The notes beneath the pieces were generated by a model that searched no databases, was not told the DNA's origin, and saw only the letters and a program-made list of their open reading frames with translations. A program made the translations under genes and the position numbers. This document shows positions 1 to 11,193 of a stretch of DNA of 64,000 nucleotides, in pieces. How positions within the stretch are numbered: position 1 is the first letter of the stretch; each line of letters begins with the position of its first letter. Source of the DNA: Chthoniobacteraceae bacterium (GTDB taxonomy: Bacteria > Verrucomicrobiota > Verrucomicrobiia > Chthoniobacterales > Chthoniobacteraceae); contig CANJNZ010000011.1 of assembly GCA_947476045.1 (NCBI GenBank), positions 1-64,000 of the forward strand. Direction: 5' to 3'.

Positions 1-47
1 CTTTGCTTCATCTTTTCGAGCACTTCTCGACGGCTTTGTTGACTCAT
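1..47 (-). CDS. Possible 5' end of a divergent gene (partial)
   Basis: Reading leftwards from an ATG at 47, the minus strand is open to the window edge and encodes a charged, helix-like start (MSQQSRREVLEKMK). It is divergent to the ribosomal operon. Only 15 codons are visible, no family can be named, and a GGAG lies about 15 bases upstream, too far for a convincing ribosome site. It could equally be chance. Confidence 0.3.
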   Translation of the reverse strand, partial: MSQQSRREVLEKMKQ

Positions 48-509
48 TTCTAATGGCATCCGCTCCGGTGTCATCAGTTGTGAGGCATCGTTCCATCCTT
101 ACCCCTCTTCTGTTTTCCAGCTCGGTGTCATTTCATGTGAGGCAATTCGTCACGGCACTTTTTTCAAAAAACCGCTTGCCATGTCTGGGCGGGACAACTA
201 GAAGCCGCATCCCTTTTTCTCCGCGCTCTGACTAACATGTGCATTCGCGGTTCCGGTGACGGGTTTGCAAAAACTCGCATTGTGGACGCGGGTGAGGTGT
301 CGTCGGACGATGAGGGGAAGGGAAAATAATTGGTCGCGGTTGCAGAAAGTGCTTGCCAAGTGGCTCTCAATTTCTAGTTTCCGCGCCCCTCGCCGCAGGT
401 GGCTCGCACCAAACCACGGCGGATTTAGTTGTCCGACTCTCTCAAAGGCAAGGATGGCAAAGGGCTGCAAAGCCAAGCGTGGTGCGAAATATTTAATACT
501 AACTTTCAC
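48..509. other. Untranslated leader/promoter region upstream of rpsL
   Basis: About 460 bases without a credible gene. Several short ORFs exist on both strands, but none resembles a known protein and they overlap one another. The region probably carries the promoter and the 5' leader of the ribosomal superoperon. An A/T-rich stretch lies just before the rpsL start (about 487-505). I could not fix a -35/-10 pair or a terminator with confidence. Confidence 0.5.
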
Positions 510-917
510 ATGCCAACTATCAACCAGCTCGTTCGCAAAGGACGCACCAAGGTGAAATACAAAAGCAAGTCACCCGCTTTGGTGAACTGCCCGTTTCGCC
601 GTGGAGTCTGTCTGCAAGTCATGACGCGCACGCCCAAGAAGCCAAACTCTGCGCTTCGTAAAGTGGCCAAGGTTCGCCTGACGAATGGCATCGAAGTGAT
701 CGCTTACATTCCGGGTGAAGGGCACAACCTTCAGGAACATAGCATCGTCCTCGTCCGTGGCGGTCGTGTGAAAGATTTGCCCGGTGTTCGTTACCATCTC
801 GTCCGCGGTGCGCTCGACGCGCTCGGAGTGGAAGGTCGCCGTCGCAGCCGCTCGAAATACGGAGCGAAGCGTCCGAAGCCAGGCGCTGAAGCCACCACCG
901 GCAAAAAGAAGAAATAA
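510..917 (+). CDS. rpsL: 30S ribosomal protein S12
   Basis: Protein of the decoding centre of the small subunit. The frame is open from a TTG at 429, but I chose the ATG at 510 because translation there opens with the canonical [12 protein letters not shown]; this gives 135 aa. The [11 protein letters not shown] loop and the GVRYHLVRG segment, where resistance mutations to streptomycin fall in other bacteria, look wild type. The tail ends in a short lysine run. There is no Shine-Dalgarno motif. It is the first gene of a run of co-directional translation genes reaching 18.3 kb. Confidence 0.97.
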   Translation: MPTINQLVRKGRTKVKYKSKSPALVNCPFRRGVCLQVMTRTPKKPNSALRKVAKVRLTNGIEVIAYIPGEGHNLQEHSIVLVRGGRVKDLPGVRYHLVRGALDALGVEGRRRSRSKYGAKRPKPGAEATTGKKKK

Positions 918-938
918 TTTTTAACCCTATCTCACACC

Positions 939-1409
939 ATGTCCCGTCGTCGCCGAGTCATTCATAAAGAGGAGAAATCAGACGCCCGCTATGCGAGCCC
1001 GGTGGTTGCCCGTTTGATCGGAACCATCATGCAGAGCGGCCAGCGTTCGCTCGCTGAGCGTGTTGTTTATTCGGCCATCGAAGAGAGCCGTCAGAACAGT
1101 GAGGCCGTTGACCCGCTGGAGACACTCAATAAGGCGGTGGAGAATGTTCGTCCCCGTCTCGAAACGAAGAGCCGCCGCGTCGGTGGTGCCACGTATCAAG
1201 TGCCGATGGAAGTCGCGCCGGCCCGTGGAACCGCACTCGCTCTCCGCTGGATCGTTACCTACGCGCAAGCTCGCAAGGGTTCCTTCCGCAAGGCGCTCGC
1301 CAATGAATTGAAAGAAGCCGCGTTGGGGCAGGGGAATGCCGTCAAGAAACGCGACGACACACACAAGATGGCCCAGGCCAACCGCGCCTTCGCTCACTTC
1401 CGCTTCTAA
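939..1409 (+). CDS. rpsG: 30S ribosomal protein S7
   Basis: Primary binder of the 3' major domain of 16S rRNA, needed to nucleate the head of the 30S subunit. The 156-aa length is normal. The basic start (MSRRRR), the VGGATYQVP segment and the carboxyl end HKMAQANRAFAHFRF are all characteristic. It lies 21 bases after rpsL and 18 before fusA, the standard str order. Confidence 0.97.
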   Translation: MSRRRRVIHKEEKSDARYASPVVARLIGTIMQSGQRSLAERVVYSAIEESRQNSEAVDPLETLNKAVENVRPRLETKSRRVGGATYQVPMEVAPARGTALALRWIVTYAQARKGSFRKALANELKEAALGQGNAVKKRDDTHKMAQANRAFAHFRF

Positions 1410-1427
1410 GCGACTAATTTTTCAGGA

Positions 1428-3575
<2,148 letters not shown>

Positions 3576-3586
3576 CACAAAATCGC

Positions 3587-3895
3587 ATGAACGGACAACG
3601 CATTCGCATTCGACTCAAGGCTTTTGACAGCCGCGTCCTCGACGCATCGGCGGTTGATATCGTCGAGACGGCCAAGCGCACAGGCGCTCGTGTCGCCGGA
3701 CCAATCCCGCTTCCTACACGAATTGAAAAATTCACCGTGAACCGCTCACCCCACGTGGACAAGAAGAGCATGGACCAATTTGAAATTCGCACCCACAAGC
3801 GCCTGCTCGACATCATCGAGCCGACCGCAAAAACCGTGGACGAGCTCCGCAAACTCAATCTACCGGCGGGCGTAGACATCACCATCAAGATCTGA
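3587..3895 (+). CDS. rpsJ: 30S ribosomal protein S10
   Basis: Component of the 30S head; in other bacteria it also pairs with NusB in antitermination. At 102 aa it has the normal length. The opening ([13 protein letters not shown]), PIPLPTR and the FEIRTHKR loop are diagnostic. It begins the S10 section directly behind fusA, with no room for tuf. No Shine-Dalgarno motif precedes the ATG. Confidence 0.97.
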   Translation: MNGQRIRIRLKAFDSRVLDASAVDIVETAKRTGARVAGPIPLPTRIEKFTVNRSPHVDKKSMDQFEIRTHKRLLDIIEPTAKTVDELRKLNLPAGVDITIKI

Positions 3896-3902
3896 CGAAC
3901 CA

Positions 3903-4550
3903 ATGAAGATCGGACTACTGGGTAAAAAACTGGGCATGACCCGCGTGTATGACGCGAAGGGCGTAATCACGCCTGTCACCGTCATCGAAGCAGGTGGCAA
4001 TTCACTTCTCCAAAAGAAGACCGCTGACAGCGACGGTTACGTCGCTGTGAAAGTGGGCTTCGATGGACAAAAGGAAAGCCGCGTCAACAAAGCGAACCTC
4101 GGCGTCTTCAAAAAGGCCGGAAGCGAGCCGAAAAAGCTCGTGAAGGAGTTTCGTCTTCCCGACGACGCGAAGCTGGAGGACAGCGTGGATCTTTCCGTGA
4201 AACAATTTGCAGTCGGCGATGTCGTGGACGTCATCGGCCAGAGCAAGGGTCATGGTTTCCAGGGCGTCATGAAGAAACACAACATGAGCGGCCAGCCGGC
4301 CTCGCATGGTCACATGATGCATCGCCGCAACGGCGCCATCGGTAACCGTTCGACGCCCGGTCGCGTGTGGAAGAACATGGGCATGCCCGGCCACATGGGT
4401 GACGAACGCATCACCGTTCAGAATCTCAAAGTAGTCCAGGTGCGCGAGGAAGAGGGAGTCATCCTCATCAGCGGCGCAGTTCCCGGAAAACCCGGCACCT
4501 ACGTCGTCATTCGTCCAGCTATCAAAGCCAAGAAGGAGGCAGCTAAATAA
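3903..4550 (+). CDS. rplC: 50S ribosomal protein L3
   Basis: Early assembly protein that reaches towards the peptidyl-transferase centre. The 215-aa protein opens with the family signature [14 protein letters not shown] and carries the central [14 protein letters not shown] and [11 protein letters not shown] segments of the extended loop. It lies 7 bases after rpsJ. Its TAA stop shares one base with the rplD start, so the two are probably translationally coupled. Confidence 0.97.
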   Translation: MKIGLLGKKLGMTRVYDAKGVITPVTVIEAGGNSLLQKKTADSDGYVAVKVGFDGQKESRVNKANLGVFKKAGSEPKKLVKEFRLPDDAKLEDSVDLSVKQFAVGDVVDVIGQSKGHGFQGVMKKHNMSGQPASHGHMMHRRNGAIGNRSTPGRVWKNMGMPGHMGDERITVQNLKVVQVREEEGVILISGAVPGKPGTYVVIRPAIKAKKEAAK

Positions 4551-5161
4551 TGAGCGCTACAATTCTCACAGTCGAAGCAGCAAAGGCTGCAAACATTGAT
4601 GTCGTCCTCAATGGCCGATACACACAAGCCGTTCACGAAACCATCGTCGCCTACCGCGCGGGTCGCCGCAGTGGAACCGCCTCGGTGAAGACCAAGGGCA
4701 CGGTCAACGGCTCCGGTGCAAAACCATGGAAGCAAAAAGGAACCGGTCGCGCCCGCGCTGGTTACCGCTCCAGCCCTGTTTGGGTCGGTGGCGGCGTTGT
4801 TTTCGGCCCGCATCCCCGTGACTACTCGAAGAAAATTTCTAAGCAGACCCGTCGCGTGGCTCTCCGCAAGGCGCTCAGCGTCCGCATTCTCGCAGGCGAT
4901 GTGACTATTGTCGAAAAATTCGCAGTAGCGCAGCCGAAGACGAAAGAGTTCATCAAACTCCTAGCATCGCTATCTACTGAGCCAAAGACACTCGTCATCG
5001 CCAAGGATTTCGACGTCAACACGCTTCTGGCTTCACGCAACGTCCCAAGGACTGAGCTAATCACCAGCGCAGACGTGAACACGGAACATCTCCTCGGCTT
5101 CAAGAAAATCGTCCTCACCAACGACGCGCTCACAGAGATCGCGGAACGCATCAACAAATGA
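4550..5161 (+). CDS. rplD: 50S ribosomal protein L4
   Basis: Large-subunit protein lining the exit tunnel; in E. coli it also represses its own operon. The protein (203 aa) shows the tunnel-loop region with KTKGTVNGSGAKPWKQKGTGRAR and the following GGGVVFGPHPRDY. The N-terminus is slightly divergent, but the length is normal. It overlaps rplC by one base (TAATG) and rplW by four (ATGA). Whether autogenous control by L4 operates here cannot be seen. Confidence 0.95.
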   Translation: MSATILTVEAAKAANIDVVLNGRYTQAVHETIVAYRAGRRSGTASVKTKGTVNGSGAKPWKQKGTGRARAGYRSSPVWVGGGVVFGPHPRDYSKKISKQTRRVALRKALSVRILAGDVTIVEKFAVAQPKTKEFIKLLASLSTEPKTLVIAKDFDVNTLLASRNVPRTELITSADVNTEHLLGFKKIVLTNDALTEIAERINK

Positions 5162-5442
5162 ACGAGCCATACGACATCATCAAGACCGTTCACCTTACGG
5201 AGAAGGCAAGCATTCTCTCTGAGAAGCACAATCAATACGTCTTCAAAGTGCGCATGAACGCCAACAAAGTTCAGATTCGCCAGGCGATTGAGAAGCTTTT
5301 CAAGAAGAAGGTTGTTCGTGTGAACACCACCACAGTCGGAGGTAAATTCCGCCGTGGTCGCACACAACACCCCGGTCGCACCAGCGATTGGAAAAAGGCA
5401 ATCGTCACACTCGCACCCGGCGAAAAACTCGAATTCGCCTAA
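5158..5442 (+). CDS. rplW: 50S ribosomal protein L23
   Basis: Large-subunit protein at the tunnel exit, the docking site for trigger factor and SRP. The 94-aa product has the expected TEKASILSEKHNQYVFKV and the Asn-Lys-rich segment NKVQIRQAIEKLF, ending in a normal tail. Its ATG overlaps the rplD stop (ATGA). It is followed by one of the few clear Shine-Dalgarno motifs in the operon, in front of rplB. Confidence 0.96.
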   Translation: MNEPYDIIKTVHLTEKASILSEKHNQYVFKVRMNANKVQIRQAIEKLFKKKVVRVNTTTVGGKFRRGRTQHPGRTSDWKKAIVTLAPGEKLEFA

Positions 5443-5446
5443 ACAT

Positions 5447-5451
5447 AGGAG
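5447..5451 (+). promoter_or_regulatory. Shine-Dalgarno motif of rplB
   Basis: AGGAG lies 6 bases before the rplB ATG. It is notable because nearly all neighbouring ribosomal-protein genes lack such a motif and instead have A/C-rich upstream bases. Confidence 0.75.
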
Positions 5452-5457
5452 CACACC

Positions 5458-6312
5458 ATGGGACTTAAATTTTTCCGACCAATCACACCCTCGAACCGCT
5501 TTAAGGCGCTTCCTGATTTCAAAGAGATCACGAAGAAGAAGCCCGAGCGTTCGCTTGTCGAAGCCAAGCCAAAGACCGGTGGCCGCAATAACAACGGACG
5601 CATCACCACCCGTCACATCGGCGGCGGACATAAGCAGAAGTATCGTATCATTGATTTCAAACGCAGCACGCGTGGAGTCACCGCGAACGTCATCGCCATC
5701 GAATACGATCCGAACCGCACCTGCCGCATCGCGCTCATCCAGTATCCCGACGGCACGAAGGCATACATCCTTGCACCTGCTGGTCTCGGAGTTGGTGCGC
5801 AAGTCACCGCCGGTCCCGGAAGTGAGCCAAAAGTTGGCAACGCTCTTCCACTCGGTGAGATTCCGCTCGGTCTTTCGATTCACAACGTCGAATTCCAGCC
5901 CGGTCGCGGTGGTCAGATTGGCCGCAGCGCAGGCACGCAGATCATCCTGAACAACCGCGAAGGTGATTACGCTTTGATCAAAATGCCTTCCGGCGAAATC
6001 CGCCGCGTCCACGTCAAGTGCTACGCAACCATCGGGCAAGTCGGCAACATTGACCACATGAACGTAAGCTCCGGCAAAGCAGGTCGCAGCCGCTGGCGCG
6101 GTGTTCGTCCGACCGTTCGCGGTATGGTGATGAACCCTGTTGACCATCCAATGGGTGGCGGTCAGGGCAAATCCAAGGGTGGTGGCGGACGCCATCATCC
6201 GATGTCTCCATGGGGTCAGCTCTCGAAGGGCTTCAAGACCCGTCGCAAACACAAGCCAAGCGATCGCTTCATCCTCCAACGCAAAAAATCAACCAAGAAA
6301 GCCGCACTTTAA
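5458..6312 (+). CDS. rplB: 50S ribosomal protein L2
   Basis: Highly conserved 23S rRNA-binding protein required for subunit association and peptidyl-transferase activity. At 284 aa it is slightly longer than the usual 273-276. It contains [20 protein letters not shown] near the N-terminus and, near the C-terminus, the strongly conserved [16 protein letters not shown] segment, whose His is functionally important in other bacteria. The Shine-Dalgarno motif is good. rpsS follows after 3 bases. Confidence 0.98.
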   Translation: MGLKFFRPITPSNRFKALPDFKEITKKKPERSLVEAKPKTGGRNNNGRITTRHIGGGHKQKYRIIDFKRSTRGVTANVIAIEYDPNRTCRIALIQYPDGTKAYILAPAGLGVGAQVTAGPGSEPKVGNALPLGEIPLGLSIHNVEFQPGRGGQIGRSAGTQIILNNREGDYALIKMPSGEIRRVHVKCYATIGQVGNIDHMNVSSGKAGRSRWRGVRPTVRGMVMNPVDHPMGGGQGKSKGGGGRHHPMSPWGQLSKGFKTRRKHKPSDRFILQRKKSTKKAAL

Positions 6313-6315
6313 TCT

Positions 6316-6594
6316 ATGGGACGCAGCCTCAAAAAAGGACCTTTCGTCGAGCAACATTTGCTCGAGAAGATTGATAAGAACAACGCCAGTGGTTCGAAGA
6401 AGCCGATCAAAACATGGTCGCGCCGCTCGACCATCGTGCCCGATTTCGTGGGGCACACGTTCATGGTGCATAACGGAAAAGTTTTTAACTCGGTGTTTGT
6501 CACCGAGAACATGGTGGGTCACAAGCTCGGGGAGTTTTCGCCAACGCGAATCTTCAAGAAGCATGGGGCGCACACCGCTAAAGTAGCGAAATAG
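6316..6594 (+). CDS. rpsS: 30S ribosomal protein S19
   Basis: Small-subunit head protein that contacts S13 and the A-site finger. The 92-aa protein shows the canonical [11 protein letters not shown] opening, [25 protein letters not shown] and a conserved GEFSPTR tail. In most bacteria rplV follows directly; here a gene for an exported coiled-coil protein intervenes 30 bases downstream. Confidence 0.97.
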   Translation: MGRSLKKGPFVEQHLLEKIDKNNASGSKKPIKTWSRRSTIVPDFVGHTFMVHNGKVFNSVFVTENMVGHKLGEFSPTRIFKKHGAHTAKVAK

Positions 6595-6624
6595 CGCCGC
6601 CGGTGGCGAAAACGGACGTCAGCA

Positions 6625-7401
6625 ATGAAATCCGCAATCACCATCAGCATCGCAATCGCTCTCGCGCTTAACGCGAGCGCCGGTCAACCCGGCGACAGTT
6701 CTTTGCCAGCTACAGATTCTGAAAACTCCGAGACGACAGCCATTGTCGCCTTGGAGAAACTGTTCGCAGAAAATAGAAAGCTGAAAACCGAAGTGGAAGA
6801 GGCCAAAAAACGGGCCGCAACCGCATCGGTCGAAGCGGAAATTTTCAAGCGACAGGTCAAGGAACTCACAGACCGCATGGAGGCGCTCGGAGCCAGCACG
6901 ACGAACCCCTCGAAGCTGGAGCAGCGACTCCTTCAAGCAGTCCACGACCTTCAACTCAGCGACAAAGCGCGAAAGGAACTCAGTGCAGAACTGGTTCGTC
7001 TCGCAAAAATCGTCTCCGAACTTATCAAAAACCCGGATGCCGAAACCAAACTTGTCGCGGAAGCCGAACTGAAGAAAGTGGACGAAGTGCTCAACAAGGC
7101 GGTGCTCGGCGACATGATGGACGAAGTCGCCAGGGCAAACGCTCCCGCGCCGGACATCCTCAACGGAAAAGTTAGCGCGATGAAGCCGGAACTCGGATGT
7201 GTAGTCATCAATCTCGGCAGCAAAAGCGGCGTCAAAATAGGAATGCCGTTCCAAGTGCTCCGCGGTTCCAAAATAATCGCAACGCTCCGAGTAGTGGATG
7301 CGCGACAGACGTTCGCAGGAACAGTGATTCAGAATCTAGTGACAGACAAAGACCCGATACAACTGGGTGACGCCGTAAAGGTGGACGCCCAACTCAACTA
7401 A
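6625..7401 (+). CDS. Exported coiled-coil protein inserted in the S10 operon
   Basis: I do not recognise a named family. The 258-aa protein begins with a likely Sec signal peptide (MKSAITISIAIALALNASAG). Residues about 35-80 are a charged coiled coil (ALEKLFAENRKLKTEVEEAKKR), followed by further helical segments. The last 75 residues form a beta-rich region (VVINLGSKSGVKIGMPFQVLR, then LGDAVKVD) resembling the small SH3-like barrels found at the C-terminus of FlgT-type and related exported proteins. It is co-directional, 30 bases after rpsS and 32 before rplV, so it is presumably on the ribosomal mRNA. An envelope scaffold role is possible; its link to ribosomes is unknown. Confidence 0.85.
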   Translation: MKSAITISIAIALALNASAGQPGDSSLPATDSENSETTAIVALEKLFAENRKLKTEVEEAKKRAATASVEAEIFKRQVKELTDRMEALGASTTNPSKLEQRLLQAVHDLQLSDKARKELSAELVRLAKIVSELIKNPDAETKLVAEAELKKVDEVLNKAVLGDMMDEVARANAPAPDILNGKVSAMKPELGCVVINLGSKSGVKIGMPFQVLRGSKIIATLRVVDARQTFAGTVIQNLVTDKDPIQLGDAVKVDAQLN

Positions 7402-7433
7402 CCATTTCAAACCAACAACAATTTAAAGCTCAC

Positions 7434-7853
7434 ATGGAAGTCAAAGCCATCTACCGTTCAGCTCGAATGTCGGCCTTCAAGGTTCGCGACGTGACTCGCG
7501 AAATCCAAGGCCGTCCAGTCGCTGCCGCACTCGACATCGTGGCCTTCAGCCCGAAGAAAGCCGCTTTTTTTGTGCAGAAGACGCTCAAGAGCGCCATCGC
7601 CAACGCCGAAAACAACCACAACCTCCGCGCTGACAAACTCGTCGTGAAGGAAGCGGTCGCAGGCGAGGGCATGACCATCAAGCGTTTCATCCCCAAGGCG
7701 CGCGGCAGTGCAGGCCCGATTCGCAAGCGCACCTGCCATATTTTCATCACACTCACCGACGAAATCGAAATCAAACGTCGTGCACCAAAAGCGAAAGCCA
7801 AAACCGGCGCCACAAAGAAGGCTCCGAAGAAGGCTGAAACCTCCAAAGAATAA
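7434..7853 (+). CDS. rplV: 50S ribosomal protein L22
   Basis: Exit-tunnel protein contacting all six 23S rRNA domains. The family core covers roughly residues 1-112 and includes the RKRTCHIFITL strand after the tunnel hairpin. The protein is 139 aa because of a 25-residue Lys/Ala-rich C-terminal tail (RAPKAKAKTGATKKAPKK) beyond the usual end. rpsC starts 2 bases after its stop. Confidence 0.95.
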   Translation: MEVKAIYRSARMSAFKVRDVTREIQGRPVAAALDIVAFSPKKAAFFVQKTLKSAIANAENNHNLRADKLVVKEAVAGEGMTIKRFIPKARGSAGPIRKRTCHIFITLTDEIEIKRRAPKAKAKTGATKKAPKKAETSKE

Positions 7854-7855
7854 TC

Positions 7856-8596
7856 ATGGGACAGAAAACCAATCCGATCGGCTTCCGCCTCGCAGTCAAC
7901 AAAGACTGGCGCTCCAAATGGTTCGCCTCGCGCAAGGAATTTCCTGAATTCCTTTCCAGCGACATCAAAATCCGCGCCTACGTCAAAGACAAACTGCGCC
8001 TGGCCGCAGTGTCGAAAATCGTCATCGAACGCGCATGGAACAGCCTTCGCGTCACCGTTCACACCGCACGTCCCGGTATCGTTATCGGTCGCAAAGGTGC
8101 TGAGATCGAGAGCATGACTGCTGAAATCTCCAAGCTCGCAGCAGGCAAGCAGGTTAAAATTGACATCATCGAAATCAAGAACGCTGACATTGATGCGCAA
8201 CTCGTGGCGGAAAACATCGCCATGCAGATCGAGCGCCGTATCAGTTTCCGCCGTGCGATGAAGAAGACGATGCAAATCACGATGGAACAAGGTGCGCAAG
8301 GCATCAAAGTCCGTTGCGCAGGCCGTCTCGGTGGAGCTGAAATCAGCCGTGCAGAGTGGTATCGCGAGGGCAAAATCCCGCTCCATACACTGCGCACCCC
8401 GATTGACTACGGTTTTGCAGAGGCGCACACGACCTACGGAATCATCGGCATCAAATGCTGGATTTGCAGGGGCGACAACGCTGCTGCGAATGAAGTGAAA
8501 GAAGGGGAGCAACAGCCCCGCCGCGAACGCCGTGAGCGCCGCGGACCACAAGACGAGGCACCTGCGGAAGCAGCGCCCGCACAAGTAACCGCCTAA
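7856..8596 (+). CDS. rpsC: 30S ribosomal protein S3
   Basis: mRNA-entry protein with helicase-like action on the 30S subunit. It opens MGQKTNPIGFRLA, contains the KH-domain loop VIGRKGAEIE, and has the C-terminal domain segments RRAMKK and GIKVRCAGRLGGAEI. After the usual end (GIKCWI) it continues with about 40 residues rich in Arg/Glu and Ala/Pro (QQPRRERRERRG...), which looks disordered. The length of 246 aa is somewhat longer than E. coli S3. Confidence 0.97.
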   Translation: MGQKTNPIGFRLAVNKDWRSKWFASRKEFPEFLSSDIKIRAYVKDKLRLAAVSKIVIERAWNSLRVTVHTARPGIVIGRKGAEIESMTAEISKLAAGKQVKIDIIEIKNADIDAQLVAENIAMQIERRISFRRAMKKTMQITMEQGAQGIKVRCAGRLGGAEISRAEWYREGKIPLHTLRTPIDYGFAEAHTTYGIIGIKCWICRGDNAAANEVKEGEQQPRRERRERRGPQDEAPAEAAPAQVTA

Positions 8597-8605
8597 TTTA
8601 GCGAA

Positions 8606-8611
8606 AAGGAG
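8606..8611 (+). promoter_or_regulatory. Shine-Dalgarno motif of rplP
   Basis: AAGGAG with an 8-base spacer to the rplP ATG. Together with the motif before rplB it is one of only two strong ribosome-binding sites I found in the operon. Confidence 0.75.
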
Positions 8612-8619
8612 ACACGACT

Positions 8620-9033
8620 ATGCCTTTGATGCCCAAACGAGTGAAGTATCGCAAATCCCACCGCGGCAGCCGCGCGGGAATGGCTTCACGCAATATCAAC
8701 CTCGACTACGGAATTTTTGCACTTCAAACGCTCGAACGCGCTTGGATTACCAACACCCAGATTGAAGCCGCGCGCGTTGCCCTCACCCGCAACATGAAGC
8801 GCAAAGGCAAACTCTGGATCCGCATTTTCCCCGACAAATCCGTCACCGCCCGCCCGCCTGAAACCCGAATGGGTAAAGGTAAAGGCCAGCCCGAATACTG
8901 GGTCGCCACAGTGCGTCCTGGAAACATCCTCTTTGAATTGGACGGCGTCTCCGAGACGACGGCACGCGAGTCACTCCGCCTTGCAGCGGACAAGCTCCCG
9001 GTGCGCACCAAATTCCTGACACGCCATAGCTAA
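8620..9033 (+). CDS. rplP: 50S ribosomal protein L16
   Basis: Large-subunit protein near the A-site tRNA elbow. At 137 aa it is normal length. Diagnostic segments are [36 protein letters not shown] and [15 protein letters not shown]. The Arg in the RPPETRMG loop, which is hydroxylated in E. coli, is present. It is followed after 9 bases by rpmC. Confidence 0.97.
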   Translation: MPLMPKRVKYRKSHRGSRAGMASRNINLDYGIFALQTLERAWITNTQIEAARVALTRNMKRKGKLWIRIFPDKSVTARPPETRMGKGKGQPEYWVATVRPGNILFELDGVSETTARESLRLAADKLPVRTKFLTRHS

Positions 9034-9042
9034 CCGCCGCGC

Positions 9043-9249
9043 ATGAAGATCCAAGAAATCCGAGAACTCACACCTGACGAACTCCGCGCCCGCAAGCGCG
9101 AGTTGCGCGAGCAAGTCTTTCACCTGCGCCTTCAACAGGCCAGCGGTCAGCTCGAAAAACCGAGTGAACTTCGCAGCCTCCGTCGCGAAATCGCACGCAT
9201 CGAGACCGTGCTCACACAAAAATCCAAGCCTGCACAGGCGGCTAAATAA
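9043..9249 (+). CDS. rpmC: 50S ribosomal protein L29
   Basis: Small two-helix protein beside L23 at the tunnel exit. The 68-aa sequence has the family pattern: ELTPDELRARKRELREQVFHLRLQQASGQLE and then RREIARIETVLTQK. Spacing is 9 bases on either side (rplP, rpsQ). Confidence 0.96.
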   Translation: MKIQEIRELTPDELRARKRELREQVFHLRLQQASGQLEKPSELRSLRREIARIETVLTQKSKPAQAAK

Positions 9250-9258
9250 CCAATTACC

Positions 9259-9537
9259 ATGAGCGAACCCGCAACCATCGAAACGCCCGCCAAAGGCTCC
9301 AGCAAAAAGGAGCGCGTCGGAACCGTTGTATCGAACAAAATGCAAAAAACTCTGGTGGTTGAAACAACCACCCGCGTGCCGCATCCGAAATTCGGAAAAA
9401 TCGTGAAGCACATCAAAAAGTTTTACGCCCACGACGAAGAAGGAAAGGCGCAAATTGGCGACCTCGTCCGCATCGTCGAAGGCCGTCCGCTCAGCAAGCT
9501 CAAGCGCTGGCGCTTGGTAGAAATCCTCAAGCACTAA
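9259..9537 (+). CDS. rpsQ: 30S ribosomal protein S17
   Basis: OB-fold protein binding the 5' domain of 16S rRNA. The protein is 92 aa: a short polar N-terminal extension, then the core [57 protein letters not shown]. The start at 9259 follows directly behind rpmC. No Shine-Dalgarno motif is visible. Confidence 0.96.
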   Translation: MSEPATIETPAKGSSKKERVGTVVSNKMQKTLVVETTTRVPHPKFGKIVKHIKKFYAHDEEGKAQIGDLVRIVEGRPLSKLKRWRLVEILKH

Positions 9538-9566
9538 GAGCGCACTAGAAACGCGCAAACAATCTA

Positions 9567-9932
9567 ATGATTCAAATTCGCACCAGACTCGACGTAGCCG
9601 ACAACACAGGCGCCCGTATGGCCAAGATGATCGGCGTCATCGGCAAACCCACACTCACTGCCCATGTCGGCGACATCATAACTGCCCACATCCGCGAAGC
9701 TCAGGCTGGCGGTTCTGTCAAGAAGGGTGAAGTCGTTCGCGCAGTAATCGTCCGCACTAAACATTCGCTCCGGCGTGAAGACGGCGGCTACCTCCGCTTC
9801 GACAACAACGCCATCGTCATCATTGACAAGGATTCGAATCCCAAGGGAACCCGTATCTTCGGCCCAGTCGCTCGTGAACTTCGCGAGAAGAATTTCATGA
9901 AGATCATTTCACTCGCTCCGGAGGTGCTCTAA
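9567..9932 (+). CDS. rplN: 50S ribosomal protein L14
   Basis: Interface protein forming inter-subunit bridges with 16S rRNA; it opens the spc section. The 121-aa length is standard. It starts [16 protein letters not shown] and contains [21 protein letters not shown] and a [20 protein letters not shown] end. It lies 29 bases after rpsQ and 3 before rplX. Confidence 0.97.
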   Translation: MIQIRTRLDVADNTGARMAKMIGVIGKPTLTAHVGDIITAHIREAQAGGSVKKGEVVRAVIVRTKHSLRREDGGYLRFDNNAIVIIDKDSNPKGTRIFGPVARELREKNFMKIISLAPEVL

Positions 9933-9935
9933 ACC

Positions 9936-10196
9936 ATGGCTAATCGTCCTAAATTTCACGTCAAAAAGGGAGACACTGTGCAGGTCATCAGCGGCAACCA
10001 CAAAGGTGCCTCTGGGAAAATCCTCGCCGTTCTTCCGAAGAAGGAGCAAGTCCTCGTCGAGGGTGTGCGCATCATCAAGAAGCACACACGCAAGAGTCAG
10101 GAAAACCCGAACGGGGCAATCCTCGAACGCGAAGGCCCAATTCATATTTCCAATGTAAAACTCGTCTCCAAAGGCGAGCCAGTCGCTAAAAAATAA
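9936..10196 (+). CDS. rplX: 50S ribosomal protein L24
   Basis: Assembly-initiator protein of the large subunit. The N-terminal KOW motif is clear ([20 protein letters not shown]), followed by [20 protein letters not shown]. The 86-aa protein is short but complete, lacking the longer C-terminal extension of E. coli L24 (104 aa). rplE follows after 3 bases. Confidence 0.95.
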   Translation: MANRPKFHVKKGDTVQVISGNHKGASGKILAVLPKKEQVLVEGVRIIKKHTRKSQENPNGAILEREGPIHISNVKLVSKGEPVAKK

Positions 10197-10199
10197 GCC

Positions 10200-10781
10200 A
10201 TGGCTGTAGAACTCTATAAAGAATACCAGGAGCGCGTCATTTCCGCGCTCAAAGCACAGCAGGGATACAAAAATATCCATCAAGTGCCTAAAATCACCAA
10301 AGTGGTCGTGAACACCTGTATCAATGCAGGACTCAGTGACTACAAACAGGCGCTCGAAGACGCGAAGAACGAACTTACGACCATCACGGGTCAGAAGCCC
10401 GCTGAGACTCGCTCAAAAAAGAGCATCGCGAATTTCAAACTTCGTGAAAATCAGGCAATCGGCGCAAAAGTCACGCTTCGTGGAACACGCATGTATGAGT
10501 TCCTAGAGCGTCTCATTAAGACAGCGCTACCGCGTATTCGCGACTTCCGCGGAGTCTCCACCAAGGCATTTGATGGCAATGGAAACTACACGCTCGGCGT
10601 GGCAGACCAGTCCATTTTCCCTGAAATCGAACTCGACAAAATCAAACGTAACATCGGTTTCGATGTTTGCATCGTCACAACCGCCAAAACCAACGCCGAG
10701 GCAAAGGCGCTTCTCACTGAACTTGGGATGCCATTCGCCGACAAAGGCCGCAAACCAAAGGCGCAACCAGTAACCGCGTAA
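10200..10781 (+). CDS. rplE: 50S ribosomal protein L5
   Basis: 5S rRNA-binding protein of the central protuberance. The protein is 193 aa, with NIHQVPKITKVVVN, KKSIANFKLRENQAIGAKVTLRG and a GLDVCI-like strand near the end (NIGFDVCIVTTAKT). In most bacteria rpsN (S14) follows. Here the next gene, rpsH, starts after only 7 bases, so S14 must be encoded elsewhere. Confidence 0.96.
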   Translation: MAVELYKEYQERVISALKAQQGYKNIHQVPKITKVVVNTCINAGLSDYKQALEDAKNELTTITGQKPAETRSKKSIANFKLRENQAIGAKVTLRGTRMYEFLERLIKTALPRIRDFRGVSTKAFDGNGNYTLGVADQSIFPEIELDKIKRNIGFDVCIVTTAKTNAEAKALLTELGMPFADKGRKPKAQPVTA

Positions 10782-10788
10782 TTAGAAC

Positions 10789-11187
10789 ATGAGCGCACTC
10801 ACCGATCCAATCGCAGACTTCCTGACCCGGCTCCGCAACGCTAGCCGCGCCGGTAAGCACGAAGTCCTCGCACCTTATTCCCGCATCAAGGCCGACATCG
10901 CCCGTATCCTCAAACAAGAGGGCTACATCTCGGCGTTTGAAGTCGAGAGCACCGGCAAATTTCCACAACTCAAAGTTGTGACGAAATTCGTCAATCGTGC
11001 TCCGGCCATCACTGGCCTCAAGCGAGTTTCCAAACCCGGCCTCCGCAAATACGTGAACACCGAGAAGGTGCCACGCGTGCTCGGCGGTCTCGGTATCACA
11101 ATCCTTTCGACGTCCAAGGGCGTCATGAGCGGCCGCGAGGCCAAAAAAGAAAACGTCGGCGGCGAGCTGCTGGCCTACGTTTGGTAA
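10789..11187 (+). CDS. rpsH: 30S ribosomal protein S8
   Basis: Central-domain 16S rRNA binder; in E. coli it is the spc operon autoregulator. At 132 aa it opens DPIADFLTRLRNASRAGK, and the C-terminal domain carries RVLGGLGITILSTSKGVMSGREAKKENVGGELLAYVW, which includes the conserved STSKG rRNA-contact loop. It directly follows rplE because rpsN is missing. Confidence 0.97.
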   Translation: MSALTDPIADFLTRLRNASRAGKHEVLAPYSRIKADIARILKQEGYISAFEVESTGKFPQLKVVTKFVNRAPAITGLKRVSKPGLRKYVNTEKVPRVLGGLGITILSTSKGVMSGREAKKENVGGELLAYVW

Positions 11188-11193
11188 AAGCCT

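Noticed and set aside
429-509. Upstream TTG start for rpsL
   Set aside because: Would add 27 residues unlike any S12; ATG at 510 gives the canonical start.
4822-6279. Long antisense ORF over rplD, rplW and rplB
   Set aside because: Lies opposite three certain ribosomal-protein genes and has no recognisable motif.
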